Origin: Algiphilus sp965216485
GTDB taxonomy: Bacteria > Pseudomonadota > Gammaproteobacteria > Nevskiales > Nevskiaceae
Direction of reading: 5' to 3'
DNA length: 64,000 nt
Assembly (NCBI RefSeq): GCF_965216485.1
Contig: NZ_OZ244162.1
Coordinates: forward strand, 2,356,001 to 2,420,000
Shown here: one piece after another, positions 14,982-23,872 of the stretch
Layout: the number at the start of each line of letters is the position of its first letter
How positions within the stretch are numbered: position 1 is the first letter of the stretch
Program-made: the position numbers and the translations under genes
The notes under the pieces: generated by a model
Seen by the model: only the letters and a program-made list of their open reading frames with translations
Told to the model about the DNA's origin: nothing
Databases searched by the model: none

Positions 14982-15911
14982 ATGACGACGTCGCCACGCT
15001 ATCGCGGCCGCTTCGCGCCCACGCCTTCCGGCCCGCTGCATCTGGGATCGCTGCTCACCGCGGTACTGAGCTGGCTCGACGCGCGCGCGCACGATGGCGA
15101 CTGGTATCTGCGGATCGATGACCTCGACACGGCGCGCTGCAGCCCGCAGCACACGCAGACAATCTTGCAGCAATTGCAGGCGCACGGGCTGCATTGGGAC
15201 GGGGCGGTGCACTACCAATCGCACGCCCTCGATAGCTACAAAGACGCCCTGCAGCAATTGTGCGCGGCCGGTCATTGCTTCGCCTGCGTGTGCACGCGCA
15301 AGACGCTGCGCGAGAGCGCACGCGCCGGTGCCTTCGGGCCGGTCTACCCCGGCACCTGCCGCGCAAGGACGGTGTCATCCCTGATGCAGGCGCCGGAGCG
15401 GACGGCCATTCGCATGCGCGTGCCAGAGGGAACTACGCGCGTGGAGGACGATTGGCGCGGCGCCCAGTGCTACGACTGGCAGCAGGACATCGGCGACATC
15501 ATCCTCAGACGCCGCGATGGCATCTACGGCTATGCCCTGGCCTGCGCGGTGGACGAAGCGCGCATGGGCATCACCCATGTGGTGCGGGGCGCCGATCTGC
15601 TTGCGGCCACGCCCGTGCATTGGCATGTCATGCGATGCCTGGGTTGGAGGACACCCCGCAGCCGGCATGGTCCAGTGGTGCTGCGCCCCGATGGCGCGAA
15701 GCTGTCCAAGCAGAACCACGCGCGCCCCATCGAAAGCGAAGGCGCCATCGCCAACCTGCAGCGCTGCCTGAGCTGGCTGGGCATGCCGCGCCATATCATT
15801 CAGGAGACGCGCTCGCCGGAGGCCTTGCTGCAGGCTGCAGTGGCCCGCTGGAAGACGCTTCAGACGACCACGTTTTTGCACGCCGATGTCTGTACCGATG
15901 CTGCGGATTGA
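14982..15911 (+). CDS. gluQ: Glutamyl-Q tRNA(Asp) synthetase
   Basis: A 309-residue paralogue of glutamyl-tRNA synthetase that lacks the anticodon-binding half. It activates glutamate and attaches it to the queuosine base at the wobble position of tRNA-Asp. Visible motifs: FAPTPSGPLHLGS (the HIGH-type signature at residues 11-23), the zinc-site cysteines in CFACVCTRKT (C99, C102, C104) with C126, and KLSKQ (240-244, KMSKS-type). It depends on queuosine, made through QueF (13010) and a QueD-like enzyme (29282), and its substrate tRNA-Asp is also in this window (55305). No dksA precedes it, unlike many relatives. Confidence 0.96.
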   Translation: MTTSPRYRGRFAPTPSGPLHLGSLLTAVLSWLDARAHDGDWYLRIDDLDTARCSPQHTQTILQQLQAHGLHWDGAVHYQSHALDSYKDALQQLCAAGHCFACVCTRKTLRESARAGAFGPVYPGTCRARTVSSLMQAPERTAIRMRVPEGTTRVEDDWRGAQCYDWQQDIGDIILRRRDGIYGYALACAVDEARMGITHVVRGADLLAATPVHWHVMRCLGWRTPRSRHGPVVLRPDGAKLSKQNHARPIESEGAIANLQRCLSWLGMPRHIIQETRSPEALLQAAVARWKTLQTTTFLHADVCTDAAD

Positions 15912-15950
15912 ACACATCACCCTATGGGATGCGTTTTCCGCACAGCGCTC

Positions 15951-15956
15951 TATAAT
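15951..15956 (+). promoter_or_regulatory. Putative phaR -10 element
   Basis: A perfect TATAAT lies 32 bases upstream of the phaR start, in the short gap after gluQ. No good -35 hexamer is seen 16-18 bases upstream, so activity is uncertain. Confidence 0.45.
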
Positions 15957-15988
15957 GCGCTGCAACAATCCCTGCAAGAACGATCCTC

Positions 15989-16498
15989 ATGAGTGAAGCG
16001 CGCATCATCAAGAAATACCCGAATCGGCGCCTTTACGACACGGCCATCAGCCGGTACATCACGCTGGAGGAAGTGCGTCAGCTGGTACTGGACAACCGTT
16101 CGTTCCAGGTTATCGACAAGCGGACCCACGAGGACATCACGCGCTCGATCCTGCTGCAGGTGATCTCCGAGCAGGAACAGGGCGGCGACCCGATCTTCCA
16201 GACTGACCTGCTCAAGCACATCATCCGCTTCTACGGCGACCCCATGCAGGGCACCATCAGCCGCTACCTGGAACTCTCGATGCAGATGTTCCTGGAGAAG
16301 CAGCAACACTTCGCGGATCAATTGCGCGGCATGCTCGGCCGTGCCGAGCAGCCTTTCTATCAGCTGCGCGAATTGGCCGAGGAGCACGTGCCAATCTGGC
16401 GCACGGTGCGGCGCGAGTTCCTGAAGAATCTCGGCCGGGAAAATGAAGGCAAGATGCTGGCGCGGGGCAGCAGCAAGCGCGAGCAGAACGACAGCTAG
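15989..16498 (+). CDS. phaR: Polyhydroxyalkanoate synthesis repressor PhaR
   Basis: A 169-residue DNA-binding regulator. The N-terminal PHB/PHA accumulation regulator domain is unmistakable: RIIKKYPNRRLYDTAISRYI (residues 5-24) followed by LEEVRQLVLDNRSFQVIDKR. The next domain (about 65-105) has ITRSILLQVISEQEQGGDPI and FQTDLLKHIIRFYGDPMQG. PhaR senses PHA granules and represses phasin genes and itself. No PHA synthase or phasin gene lies in this window. The gene stands alone between gluQ and the end of the kdsB operon. Confidence 0.96.
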   Translation: MSEARIIKKYPNRRLYDTAISRYITLEEVRQLVLDNRSFQVIDKRTHEDITRSILLQVISEQEQGGDPIFQTDLLKHIIRFYGDPMQGTISRYLELSMQMFLEKQQHFADQLRGMLGRAEQPFYQLRELAEEHVPIWRTVRREFLKNLGRENEGKMLARGSSKREQNDS

Positions 16499-16505
16499 GT
16501 CGACG

Positions 16506-17273
16506 TCAGCCGCCCTGGCCGTCGGGGCGCAGCAATACGCGGACAGCGTCCAGATCTTCCTGGGCGTCGACGCCACGGCCTGGCGCCTCATCCACGATGG
16601 CCACGGTCAGGCGCATGCCCTGCTCCAGCGCGCGCAGCTGCTCGAGCGATTCGCACTGCTCGAGATTGCCGGGCTGCAAACTGGCAAAGCGCCGCAACGC
16701 GGCGACGCGGTAGCCGTACAGGCCGATATGCCGCAGCGACCCCTTCGGCAAGGTCTGCTCGTCGCCGTCGCGTGGAAAAGGGATGCGCGCGCGCGAAAAA
16801 TAGAGCGCTCGACCGCGCACATCGCAAACCACCTTGACGACATTGGGGCGGACGAAATCCTCCACCGCCGCGATGCGGTGCGCGCAGGTCGCGATCTCCG
16901 CCTCGGGATCCTCCGCCAGCCGTCGCGCGCAGGCCGCAATGACGGAGGCCGGCATCAGCGGCTCGTCGCCCTGGAGATTGACCACCAGTCGCTTGTCGTC
17001 CCACTGACGGGCGGTGGCCACTTCGTGCACGCGGTCGGTGCCGCTGTGATGCAGCGGTGAGGTGAGCTGCACGTCGGCACCGATGGCGTGGCAGGCCTCG
17101 GCCACCCGCTCGGAGTCGGTGGCTACCACGATGTCGCGCGCACCGGCCTCGCGCGCACGGTCGACCACATGCGCAATCAGGGGCTTGCCGTGAATGTCGG
17201 CCAGCACCTTGCCCGGCAGACGCGTGGAACCCAGCCGTGCCGGGATCACGACATCGAAGGTCGGCTGCGCCAT
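16506..17273 (-). CDS. kdsB: CMP-KDO synthetase KdsB
   Basis: A 255-residue 3-deoxy-manno-octulosonate cytidylyltransferase. It activates KDO with CTP for the LPS inner core. The nucleotide-binding N-terminus VVIPARLGSTRLPGKVLADI (residues 8-27) and the motifs SGTDRVHEVA and VNLQGDEPLMP are all present, and the length is that of the family. It is the last gene of msbA-lpxK-ycaR-kdsB, three bases after the ycaR homologue; the same order is found in E. coli, and all four genes serve LPS assembly or are tightly tied to it. Confidence 0.97.
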   Translation of the reverse strand: MAQPTFDVVIPARLGSTRLPGKVLADIHGKPLIAHVVDRAREAGARDIVVATDSERVAEACHAIGADVQLTSPLHHSGTDRVHEVATARQWDDKRLVVNLQGDEPLMPASVIAACARRLAEDPEAEIATCAHRIAAVEDFVRPNVVKVVCDVRGRALYFSRARIPFPRDGDEQTLPKGSLRHIGLYGYRVAALRRFASLQPGNLEQCESLEQLRALEQGMRLTVAIVDEAPGRGVDAQEDLDAVRVLLRPDGQGG

Positions 17274-17276
17274 GGT

Positions 17277-17468
17277 TCAGTCCCGGATCTGCGCCAGCTC
17301 TTCGTCGCTCAACGGGCGCGCGTCCTCCTCCAGCATGACCGGAATGCCGTCGCGCACCGGATAAGCCAGGCGGGCGGCGCGCGACCACAGCTCCTGATCA
17401 CCCTCGCGCCACACCAGACTGGCGCCAGTCACCGGACACACCAGAATATCGAGCAGTTGCTTGTCCAT
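17277..17468 (-). CDS. ycaR: Trm112/YcaR-family small protein
   Basis: A 63-residue protein of the UPF0434/Trm112 family: MDKQLLDILVCPVTGASLVW, with RLAYPVRDGIPVMLEEDARP. One zinc-site Cys (in VCPVTG) remains and the other positions are replaced, as in E. coli YcaR. The role is unknown; archaeal and eukaryotic Trm112 proteins stabilise methyltransferases. The start at 17468 follows GAGGTG; the longer frame would read back into lpxK. It is placed between lpxK and kdsB, as in enteric bacteria. Confidence 0.92.
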   Translation of the reverse strand: MDKQLLDILVCPVTGASLVWREGDQELWSRAARLAYPVRDGIPVMLEEDARPLSDEELAQIRD

Positions 17469-17490
17469 GCTGCACACCTCGGAAAATGAA

Positions 17491-18519
17491 TCAGGAAGAC
17501 GCTGCCGCGCGCTCGGCAACACGCCGAATGAGCGTGTCGAGACGGGCTGCACCGGCGTCGCGCCAGCGCAATGTTACGGGCACCGCATAGCACTGCGCGC
17601 GACCAGGGGGCGCAAGTTTGACCGCGTCCTTCTCGGTCATCAATAACGGAGCCTGCTCGGCCAGCGCCAGAATGGCCTCGGGGACTGCTTCGTGATCGCC
17701 CAGCGGATGGTCTTCGATGTCCAGGCCCAGGCCGCGCAGAGCGTCGAAAAAGCGCGCCGGATGGGCAATGCCGGCGGTGGCAAAGACGCGCCCGCCGCGG
17801 AAATCGGTCAGCGGTCGGGCATGGCCGTCCCTCAGGTGGACCGCCTGATCCAGCGACAGCTCGCAATGCAGTGCATCCCAGGTACGCGCCAGGGCTTCGC
17901 CGGCCGCACCTCCACCGTTGACGACGACCAGATCGCAATGCGCCAGGCGTGCCTCGGGCTCGCGCAACGGACCCGCCGGCAGGCGCCAGCCATTGCCCAG
18001 GCCACGACTGCCGTCCACCACGCAGATTTCGGCAGTGCGCGGCATGCGGTAGTGCTGCAGACCGTCATCAGCGATGACCACGTCCAGATCGTGTACCGCT
18101 GCGAGCGTGCGCACGGCCTGGCTGCGATCACGCGAGACGCAGACCGGTGCACCGGTGCGCCGCGCGATCAGGATGGGCTCGTCGCCCACGGTGCGCGCAC
18201 TGGTGGTGCTGTCCACCTGCAGCGGAGCGCGCACCCGCGCGCCATAGCCACGGCTGACAACACCCACGCGCAGCCCCATGGCCTGCGCCGCCTCGACCAG
18301 TGCAATCGTTACCGGTGTCTTGCCCGCGCCCCCGCTGGTCAGGTTGCCGACCACGATGACCGGCAGTGGCAGCGATGCGGCCTCGGCGCGATGACGCTGC
18401 GCGCGCTGGTCCGCGACACGCCCGTACAGCCGCGAGAGCGGCCGCAGCCAGAGCGGTGGCGGCTGCTCGCTATACCAGCGCGCGTTGAGGGCGCCCTCGA
18501 TCCGCGCGCGCAGTGTCAC
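17491..18519 (-). CDS. lpxK: Tetraacyldisaccharide 4'-kinase LpxK
   Basis: A 342-residue membrane-associated kinase that phosphorylates the 4' position of the lipid A precursor. The P-loop is GNLTSGGAGKTP (residues 58-69), with the family motifs GVVSRGYGARV and VIADDGLQHYRM, and GLGNGWRLPAGPLREP further on. The start overlaps the msbA stop by four bases, so the two genes are translationally coupled; coupling lipid A completion to export by MsbA is the usual arrangement. Confidence 0.96.
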   Translation of the reverse strand: MTLRARIEGALNARWYSEQPPPLWLRPLSRLYGRVADQRAQRHRAEAASLPLPVIVVGNLTSGGAGKTPVTIALVEAAQAMGLRVGVVSRGYGARVRAPLQVDSTTSARTVGDEPILIARRTGAPVCVSRDRSQAVRTLAAVHDLDVVIADDGLQHYRMPRTAEICVVDGSRGLGNGWRLPAGPLREPEARLAHCDLVVVNGGGAAGEALARTWDALHCELSLDQAVHLRDGHARPLTDFRGGRVFATAGIAHPARFFDALRGLGLDIEDHPLGDHEAVPEAILALAEQAPLLMTEKDAVKLAPPGRAQCYAVPVTLRWRDAGAARLDTLIRRVAERAAASS

Positions 18520-20315
18520 CTGGTACCGCCCTCGGTGACATCATCCTGCGCCTCGCTTTCCTCCCGGAATTGCATGGCGTGCAGGCCGGCGTAGATACCA
18601 TCGCGGGCGAGCAGCTCCTCGTGCGTGCCCACCTCGCAGATCCGGCCCTGGCTCATGGCCACGATCAGGTCGGCATCCCGCACTGTGGACAGCCGGTGCG
18701 CAATCACCAGCGTGGTGCGGTCGCGCATCAGGCGCTCCAGCGCGCCCTGGATGTAGCGCTCCGATTCGGTGTCCAGCGCCGAGGTGGCCTCGTCGAGCAG
18801 GAGCAGCGGCGCATTCTTGAGCAGGGCACGGGCAATCGCGAGGCGCTGACGCTGGCCGCCCGAAAGCAGTACGCCATTGCTGCCCACCGGGGTATCGAGG
18901 CCCTGCGGCAGGCGCTCGATGAATTCCCAGGCGTAGGCATCCTCTGCGGCGGCGCGAATCTCGGCGTGGCTCGGGGGCGGGTCCATGCCGTAGGCGATGT
19001 TGTCGGCGATGGAGGCGTTGAACAGCCGCACCTGCTGATCGACCATGGCCATCTGCCGGCGCAGGGCATCGCGGCGATAGTCGCGCAGGTCCCGCCCGTC
19101 GAGTTCGATGCTCCCCGAGGCCGGCTCGTAGAAGCGCGGCAGCAGCGACAGCAAGGTGGACTTGCCCGAGCCGGAACGGCCCACGAAGGCCACGGTCGCG
19201 CCCGCCGGAATCTCGAGGTCGATGTCCTGCAGCACCATCTCCTCGTGATCCGGGTAGTGAAAGCTGACCTGCTTGAATCGCAGCGCACCCTTGACCCGGC
19301 CGGGATCGATGCCGCCTTCGTCGATCTCCCGCTCGGCTTCGAGCATGCCGAAGATTTCCTGCGAGGCCGCAATGCCCTGCTGGATCTTTTCGTTGACGCG
19401 GGTCAGCGCCTTGATCGGGTTCATCAGCGACAGCATCGCGCCGAGATAGGCCACGAAGGTGCCCGGGGACAGCGACTCGATCATCTCCGGCGTGGTGGCG
19501 TAGTAGATGATTGCCGACAACGCGAAGGCGGCCAGCACCTGAATCAGACTGGTGCTCATCGCGCGCGTGGCGGCGAGCTTGATGGCAAGGCTGCGGTTCT
19601 GGCGGTTGGCGGTAAGGAAGTGCTTGCGCTCGAATTCCTCGCCGCCATAGATCTTCATCGTGCGCTGACCCTGGATGACCTCTTCCGCCACGTGGTTCAG
19701 GCCGCCCACCGAATTCTGGATGCGCGTCGAGATGCGCCGGAAGCGCTTGGTGACGTAGTTGATGATCACCGCGACGATGGGGGCGATCACCAAGGTGAAC
19801 AGCGTCAGACGCCATTCCAGATACAGCATCAGGCCGAGCAGGCCGATGACGGTCAGCCCCTCCTTGATGATCGCGGTAAACGCCGTGCTGATCGACTCCG
19901 CCACCTGCTCGACGTGGTAAGTCAGCCGGGTCAAAAGCTGTCCGGGGCTGTTGTGGTCGTAGAAGCGCACCGGCAGGCGGATGAGATGGTCGAACAGATC
20001 CTGGCGCAGATCACGGATCACGCCGCGGGCAACATAGGCCATGCCGTAGACCGAGCCGAAATTGGACACACCGCGCAGCAGGAAGAGGCCGATGATGGCC
20101 AGCGGAATCCACATCACCTCGGAGCGGTTCTTGGCCACGAAGCTCTCGTCCAGCAGCGGCTTCATCATGCTGATGAAGCTGACATTGGAGGCAGCAAAGA
20201 GCGCCATGGCCAGAATCGCCAGCGCAAAGGGCACGACCAAGGGACGGAGATAACCGAGCAGCCGACGGTAGGCTTCGCCCGGTTCGATCGGCTTGATGCT
20301 GGCGGATTGCGACAT
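18516..20315 (-). CDS. msbA: Lipid A export ABC transporter MsbA
   Basis: A 599-residue half-transporter that flips lipid A-core across the inner membrane. Six transmembrane segments lie in the N-terminal 330 residues. The ATPase domain has Walker A GRSGSGKSTLL, signature LLSGGQRQRLAIARAL, Walker B LLLLDEATSALD and the H-loop IAHRLSTV. The ATG at 20315 (MSQSASIKPIEPG) gives the family length; a longer frame opening at a GTG further upstream would overlap the promoter region of divergent hinT. It is the first gene of the msbA-lpxK-ycaR-kdsB operon. Confidence 0.96.
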   Translation of the reverse strand: MSQSASIKPIEPGEAYRRLLGYLRPLVVPFALAILAMALFAASNVSFISMMKPLLDESFVAKNRSEVMWIPLAIIGLFLLRGVSNFGSVYGMAYVARGVIRDLRQDLFDHLIRLPVRFYDHNSPGQLLTRLTYHVEQVAESISTAFTAIIKEGLTVIGLLGLMLYLEWRLTLFTLVIAPIVAVIINYVTKRFRRISTRIQNSVGGLNHVAEEVIQGQRTMKIYGGEEFERKHFLTANRQNRSLAIKLAATRAMSTSLIQVLAAFALSAIIYYATTPEMIESLSPGTFVAYLGAMLSLMNPIKALTRVNEKIQQGIAASQEIFGMLEAEREIDEGGIDPGRVKGALRFKQVSFHYPDHEEMVLQDIDLEIPAGATVAFVGRSGSGKSTLLSLLPRFYEPASGSIELDGRDLRDYRRDALRRQMAMVDQQVRLFNASIADNIAYGMDPPPSHAEIRAAAEDAYAWEFIERLPQGLDTPVGSNGVLLSGGQRQRLAIARALLKNAPLLLLDEATSALDTESERYIQGALERLMRDRTTLVIAHRLSTVRDADLIVAMSQGRICEVGTHEELLARDGIYAGLHAMQFREESEAQDDVTEGGTR

Positions 20316-20414
20316 GAATCGGAGTCGTGCGGAAAGACTCGGTATGGTAACGCCTCGGGCTGGCCCGAAAGCCTCGCCCACCCGCCTGCCTCCAGAAAAC
20401 CATCAGCGATCACC

Positions 20415-20771
20415 ATGTCCGAAGCCAGCGAGGGCAAGACCCTCTTCCAGAAGATCATCGACCGCGACATCCCCGGCACCATCGTCTATGAAGACGACCA
20501 CTGCGCCGCCTTCCGCGACATCAACCCCGGGGCGCCGACGCATATCCTGGTCGTGCCGCGCAAGCCGATCCCGCGCCTGGTGGACGCCAGCGACGACGAT
20601 CAGGCCCTGCTCGGGCACCTGATGCGCACGGCGGCCAAGGTGGCCCAGGACGAAGGCGTGGGCGACGCCTTCCGCCTCGTGATCAACAACGGCGCCGATG
20701 TCGGCCAGACGGTCTTCCATCTGCATCTGCACGTGCTGGCCGGCCGCGAGTTCCAGTGGCCGCCGGGCTGA
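20415..20771 (+). CDS. hinT: HIT-family nucleotide phosphoramidase HinT
   Basis: A 118-residue histidine-triad hydrolase. The triad FHLHLHVL gives H102, H104 and H106, with the preceding NNGADVGQTV loop typical of HinT. It hydrolyses adenosine phosphoramidates and acyl-adenylates, including those formed by aminoacyl-tRNA synthetases. The ATG at 20415 gives the standard family N-terminus (TLFQKIIDRDIPGTIVYEDD follows). It is divergent from msbA, with 99 bases between the start codons. Confidence 0.95.
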   Translation: MSEASEGKTLFQKIIDRDIPGTIVYEDDHCAAFRDINPGAPTHILVVPRKPIPRLVDASDDDQALLGHLMRTAAKVAQDEGVGDAFRLVINNGADVGQTVFHLHLHVLAGREFQWPPG

Positions 20772-20899
20772 ATGGCCCCGACACCCGCCCACCCAAGCCG
20801 CTGGGCGAACTTCGCGGCGCCCAGTGCGGGCGTCACCATCGGTAGCGCAACGCGCGGGCGCTCCATCGCATCGCCATATGCCGCTGCGATACTCCGCGG

Positions 20900-22576
20900 A
20901 TGACGCTCCTCGACGCCCTATCGCGCCTCATTCGGGCACTGCCCCTCGTGCTGCCCTGCCTGGCGCTGCTCGCCTGCGGTAGCAGCAGCGCCCCGGCTCC
21001 CGCCCCTTTCGAGCCACAGACCGACGCGCTGTGCGAACCGGAAGGCGAGACGCTGGTGTTCACCGGCACCGTGGCGCGCAGCGATGCCAAGCAGTACCGC
21101 ATGCAGCCCTTCGATGTCGCGCCCGGCACCACGCGCATCGAACTGGCCTATGGCTGGCAGGAAAGCGCCGGCCTGCCGGCCACGCCGCTCACTGGCACTA
21201 CGCTGGATCTGGGCCTGTACGACCAACGCGGCGTCCGCGATGGCTTCCGGGGCTGGAGCGGCTCGCGTCAGGGCCGACTGGATCAGGGCCAGCCGCCCGT
21301 CTTCATCCAGGCCGATGCCGCCGAGCGCGGCTACATGCCCGGCCCCATCGAAGCCGGACTGTGGTTTGCAGAACTGGGCGTGGCGACGGTGTCGCCGCAG
21401 GGCGCCGAATGGCGGCTCGAGATCCGCTGCAGTGGATCGCCGACTGCTGGCCGCAACGCCCCCGACCCGGTGGACGCCACCCACGTCGCACGCAGCGCGC
21501 CGGGCTGGTATCACGGCGACCTGCACATGCACGCCTTCCACTCGCAGCCCAACGGGCCGTCCTGGGAGGAATTCATCGCCCAGTCGCGCGCCGCCAAGCT
21601 CGACTTCCTGATGGTGACCGAATACGTCACCGGCCAGCACTGGAAGACGCTGGGCGCGGTCGCGCGGGCCCACCCCGATTTGCTCATCGTGCCCGGCCGC
21701 GAAATCATCACCTATTACGGCCACGCCAACACCCACGGCGAGACGCCCGGTCTTTACGAATATCGCCAGGGCTTTGAAGACGTCAGTCTGGGTGACATCC
21801 AGAAGAAGGCACGGGCCATGGGCGCACTGTTCCAGATCAGTCACCCCACCTTCTTCCCGCCGCCGCTGTTCGAGAACCTCTGCCGCGGCTGCTATTTCGA
21901 GCTGGGCGACGAGATCGATTGGGACGCGGTGGATACCCTCGAGGTGCTGACCGGACCGGTGATCACCCAGGCCGCGGATGCCGGGCTGCCATTACCCCTG
22001 CCAGTAGGCATCGAGAATCCCTTCATGCAGAGCGCCATCGATCTGTGGGAAGAGAAGCTGCTCGCCGGCCACCGCATTACCGCCGTGTCGGGCTCGGATT
22101 CCAAGGGCGTGGAAGCCGAGGCGGAGCGCGGTCGCGTCGGCTACGGCAGTTCCGCCACCGCTGTGCAACTCGACGCGCTCAGCCGCGACGCGCTGTTCGA
22201 GGCGCTGCGCGCCGGCCGCGCCTACATCCGCACGCGCGGCGTCGACAGCAGCCCCGAACTGCGCATGACCGCGACAGCGGACAACCAGAGCGTCACCTTC
22301 GGGGGCACGCTGCCCTCGGCAAGCGCGACGCTGCGTACCGAAGTCATAGGCGGCCAGGGCCAGCAGCTCCGCTATTTCGCCAATGGCAGGCTGATGCGCA
22401 TCGTCGCCGTCAGCAGTGATCCCTTCGTGCACGAGATCACGATCAGCGATCTTCCCGATGCAGGGCCACTGGGCACCTTCTGGCGGGTGGAGACGGCCGA
22501 TCTGCGCGCGCGCACCACCATCGGCAATCCGGTCTTTCTGCAACCGAGGGCGGACGGCGCCGATCCGCCACAATAG
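20900..22576 (+). CDS. CehA/McbA-type PHP metallohydrolase lipoprotein
   Basis: A 558-residue secreted lipoprotein. The signal peptide ends in the lipobox LLAC (C26), followed by an Ala/Pro/Ser linker. Residues 40-185 form a beta-rich domain. The PHP-type metallohydrolase domain starts with WYHGDLHMHAFHSQPNGPSW near residue 203; FLMVTEYV, VPGREIITYYGHANTHGE, ISHPTFFPP and VSGSDSK continue its metal-site pattern. CehA-family enzymes hydrolyse carbamate and phosphodiester-like substrates, but the family is broad and the natural substrate here is unknown. The C-terminal 100 residues look like a beta-sandwich. The protein probably sits in the periplasm or outer membrane. It could share a transcript with the downstream glycosylase gene. 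Confidence 0.85.
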   Translation: MTLLDALSRLIRALPLVLPCLALLACGSSSAPAPAPFEPQTDALCEPEGETLVFTGTVARSDAKQYRMQPFDVAPGTTRIELAYGWQESAGLPATPLTGTTLDLGLYDQRGVRDGFRGWSGSRQGRLDQGQPPVFIQADAAERGYMPGPIEAGLWFAELGVATVSPQGAEWRLEIRCSGSPTAGRNAPDPVDATHVARSAPGWYHGDLHMHAFHSQPNGPSWEEFIAQSRAAKLDFLMVTEYVTGQHWKTLGAVARAHPDLLIVPGREIITYYGHANTHGETPGLYEYRQGFEDVSLGDIQKKARAMGALFQISHPTFFPPPLFENLCRGCYFELGDEIDWDAVDTLEVLTGPVITQAADAGLPLPLPVGIENPFMQSAIDLWEEKLLAGHRITAVSGSDSKGVEAEAERGRVGYGSSATAVQLDALSRDALFEALRAGRAYIRTRGVDSSPELRMTATADNQSVTFGGTLPSASATLRTEVIGGQGQQLRYFANGRLMRIVAVSSDPFVHEITISDLPDAGPLGTFWRVETADLRARTTIGNPVFLQPRADGADPPQ

Positions 22577-22602
22577 GCGGCTCGCCCGATCCTGCACGCC
22601 GC

Positions 22603-23316
22603 ATGAAGCTGCTTGATATCAGTCGCGCCCTGAGCGCGTCGGTTTCCACCCTGCGTTTTGGCGACCCGGTCGCCTGCATCTACAACCCGTTGGACTATGC
22701 CGGCGCCCCACACGCACAGTATCTGCAGCGCTTCGGCACGCCGCCGCGCGAGATTCTTCTGCTGGGCATGAATCCCGGGCCCTTTGGCATGGCGCAGACC
22801 GGCGTACCCTTCGGCGATGTATCCATCGTGCGCGACTGGATGGGTATCGAAGCACCGGTCGCCCAGCCCGAGCATCCGCATCCAAAGCGGCCCATTCAAG
22901 GCTTTGCCTGTACCCGTTCCGAGGTCAGCGGCAGCCGACTGTGGGGCTGGGCACGCGACCGCTTTGGCAGTGCCGAGGCCTTCTTCGCGCGCTTCTTTGT
23001 GGCGAATTACTGCCCACTGGTCTTCATGGAGGAAAGCGGCCGCAATCGCACACCGGACAAGCTGGCCAGGGAAGAACGCGACGCGCTCTACGCCGTCTGT
23101 GACGAAGCGCTGCGTGCCACCGTGGACCACCTTCAGCCGGACTACGTCATCGGCGTGGGGGGCTTCGCCCGCCAGCGCGCCGAAAAGGCTTTGGTTGGCT
23201 ACACCGGACGCATTGGCACCATCCTCCACCCCAGCCCGGCCAGCCCACTCGCCAATCGCGGCTGGGCGCAGGCAGTCGAGGCGCAGTTCGCCGACGAGCT
23301 CGGGATCACGCTGTAG
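22603..23316 (+). CDS. SMUG1-type single-strand-selective uracil-DNA glycosylase
   Basis: A 237-residue uracil-DNA glycosylase of family 3. Motif 1 is GMNPGPFGM (residues 55-63, with the N of the SMUG1 pattern), the central segment is RSEVSGSRLWGWARDRFG and motif 2 is HPSPASPLANRGW near residue 210. These are the SMUG1 signatures; the enzyme removes uracil and 5-hydroxymethyluracil from DNA. The family is typical of animals and is scattered among bacteria (described in Geobacter), which makes it noteworthy in a gammaproteobacterium. It starts 26 bases after the lipoprotein gene and converges with the DUF1499 gene. Confidence 0.9.
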   Translation: MKLLDISRALSASVSTLRFGDPVACIYNPLDYAGAPHAQYLQRFGTPPREILLLGMNPGPFGMAQTGVPFGDVSIVRDWMGIEAPVAQPEHPHPKRPIQGFACTRSEVSGSRLWGWARDRFGSAEAFFARFFVANYCPLVFMEESGRNRTPDKLAREERDALYAVCDEALRATVDHLQPDYVIGVGGFARQRAEKALVGYTGRIGTILHPSPASPLANRGWAQAVEAQFADELGITL

Positions 23317-23361
23317 CACGGGCGCCCGAGCGCGTTTGCGCTACCGCGTAGAGAAGACACG

Positions 23362-23862
23362 CTAGGGGCAGTCGTTGACGGCCGCGAATCGCGCGCGCAG
23401 GTCCTCGACCCGCTCGCGGTTGACGCCGAAGTCGCGATAGCCGATGCGGGAGACCGAGCGCACATCGATGGTGCCGTCGTCGCGTACCAGTAACTCCAGG
23501 TCATCGCGATAGCGCATGGTGGGGGTCACGAAGACGGCGTGCAGGTAGTTGTCCTCGCCTTCCAGCGCCTGGAACCCGGGCGTCGCCTGCAGGGCCGTGG
23601 CCAGCGTCGAGGGGACAGCCTCCGCCTCACCGCAGTACTGCAGCGGCGCGATGGCATGCACTTCATCCGTATCGACTGAGGAAACGCAACTGGGCCGGTC
23701 CGGACAGGTCGGGAAGGTGCCCGTGACGGCGTAGCGGTCGGCGGGCGGCGTCAGGCTCTTGTACACCGCCCAGGCGACGGCCAGGCCAACGACGAGAATG
23801 AATATCCACGCCACCAACGCGAGTCGGCCGATGCCGTGCTGCAGGGTCGATTCCTTGTGCAT
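23362..23862 (-). CDS. DUF1499-family membrane-anchored protein
   Basis: A 166-residue protein with one transmembrane helix (about residues 12-36, LALVAWIFILVVGLAVAWAV). The periplasmic DUF1499 domain follows: CPDRPSCVSSVDTDEVHAIA, then AVFVTPTMRYRDDLELLVR and VRSVSRIGYRDFGVNRERVE. DUF1499 proteins are widespread and small; the function is not established. It is the last gene of the tight gltX-thrS-antiporter-M23-DUF1499 run. Confidence 0.9.
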   Translation of the reverse strand: MHKESTLQHGIGRLALVAWIFILVVGLAVAWAVYKSLTPPADRYAVTGTFPTCPDRPSCVSSVDTDEVHAIAPLQYCGEAEAVPSTLATALQATPGFQALEGEDNYLHAVFVTPTMRYRDDLELLVRDDGTIDVRSVSRIGYRDFGVNRERVEDLRARFAAVNDCP

Positions 23863-23872
23863 ATGCTGCCTC

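Noticed and set aside
18513..20414. Long plus-strand frame opposite msbA joined to hinT
   Set aside because: Only the last 118 codons are real (HinT); the rest is antisense to MsbA.
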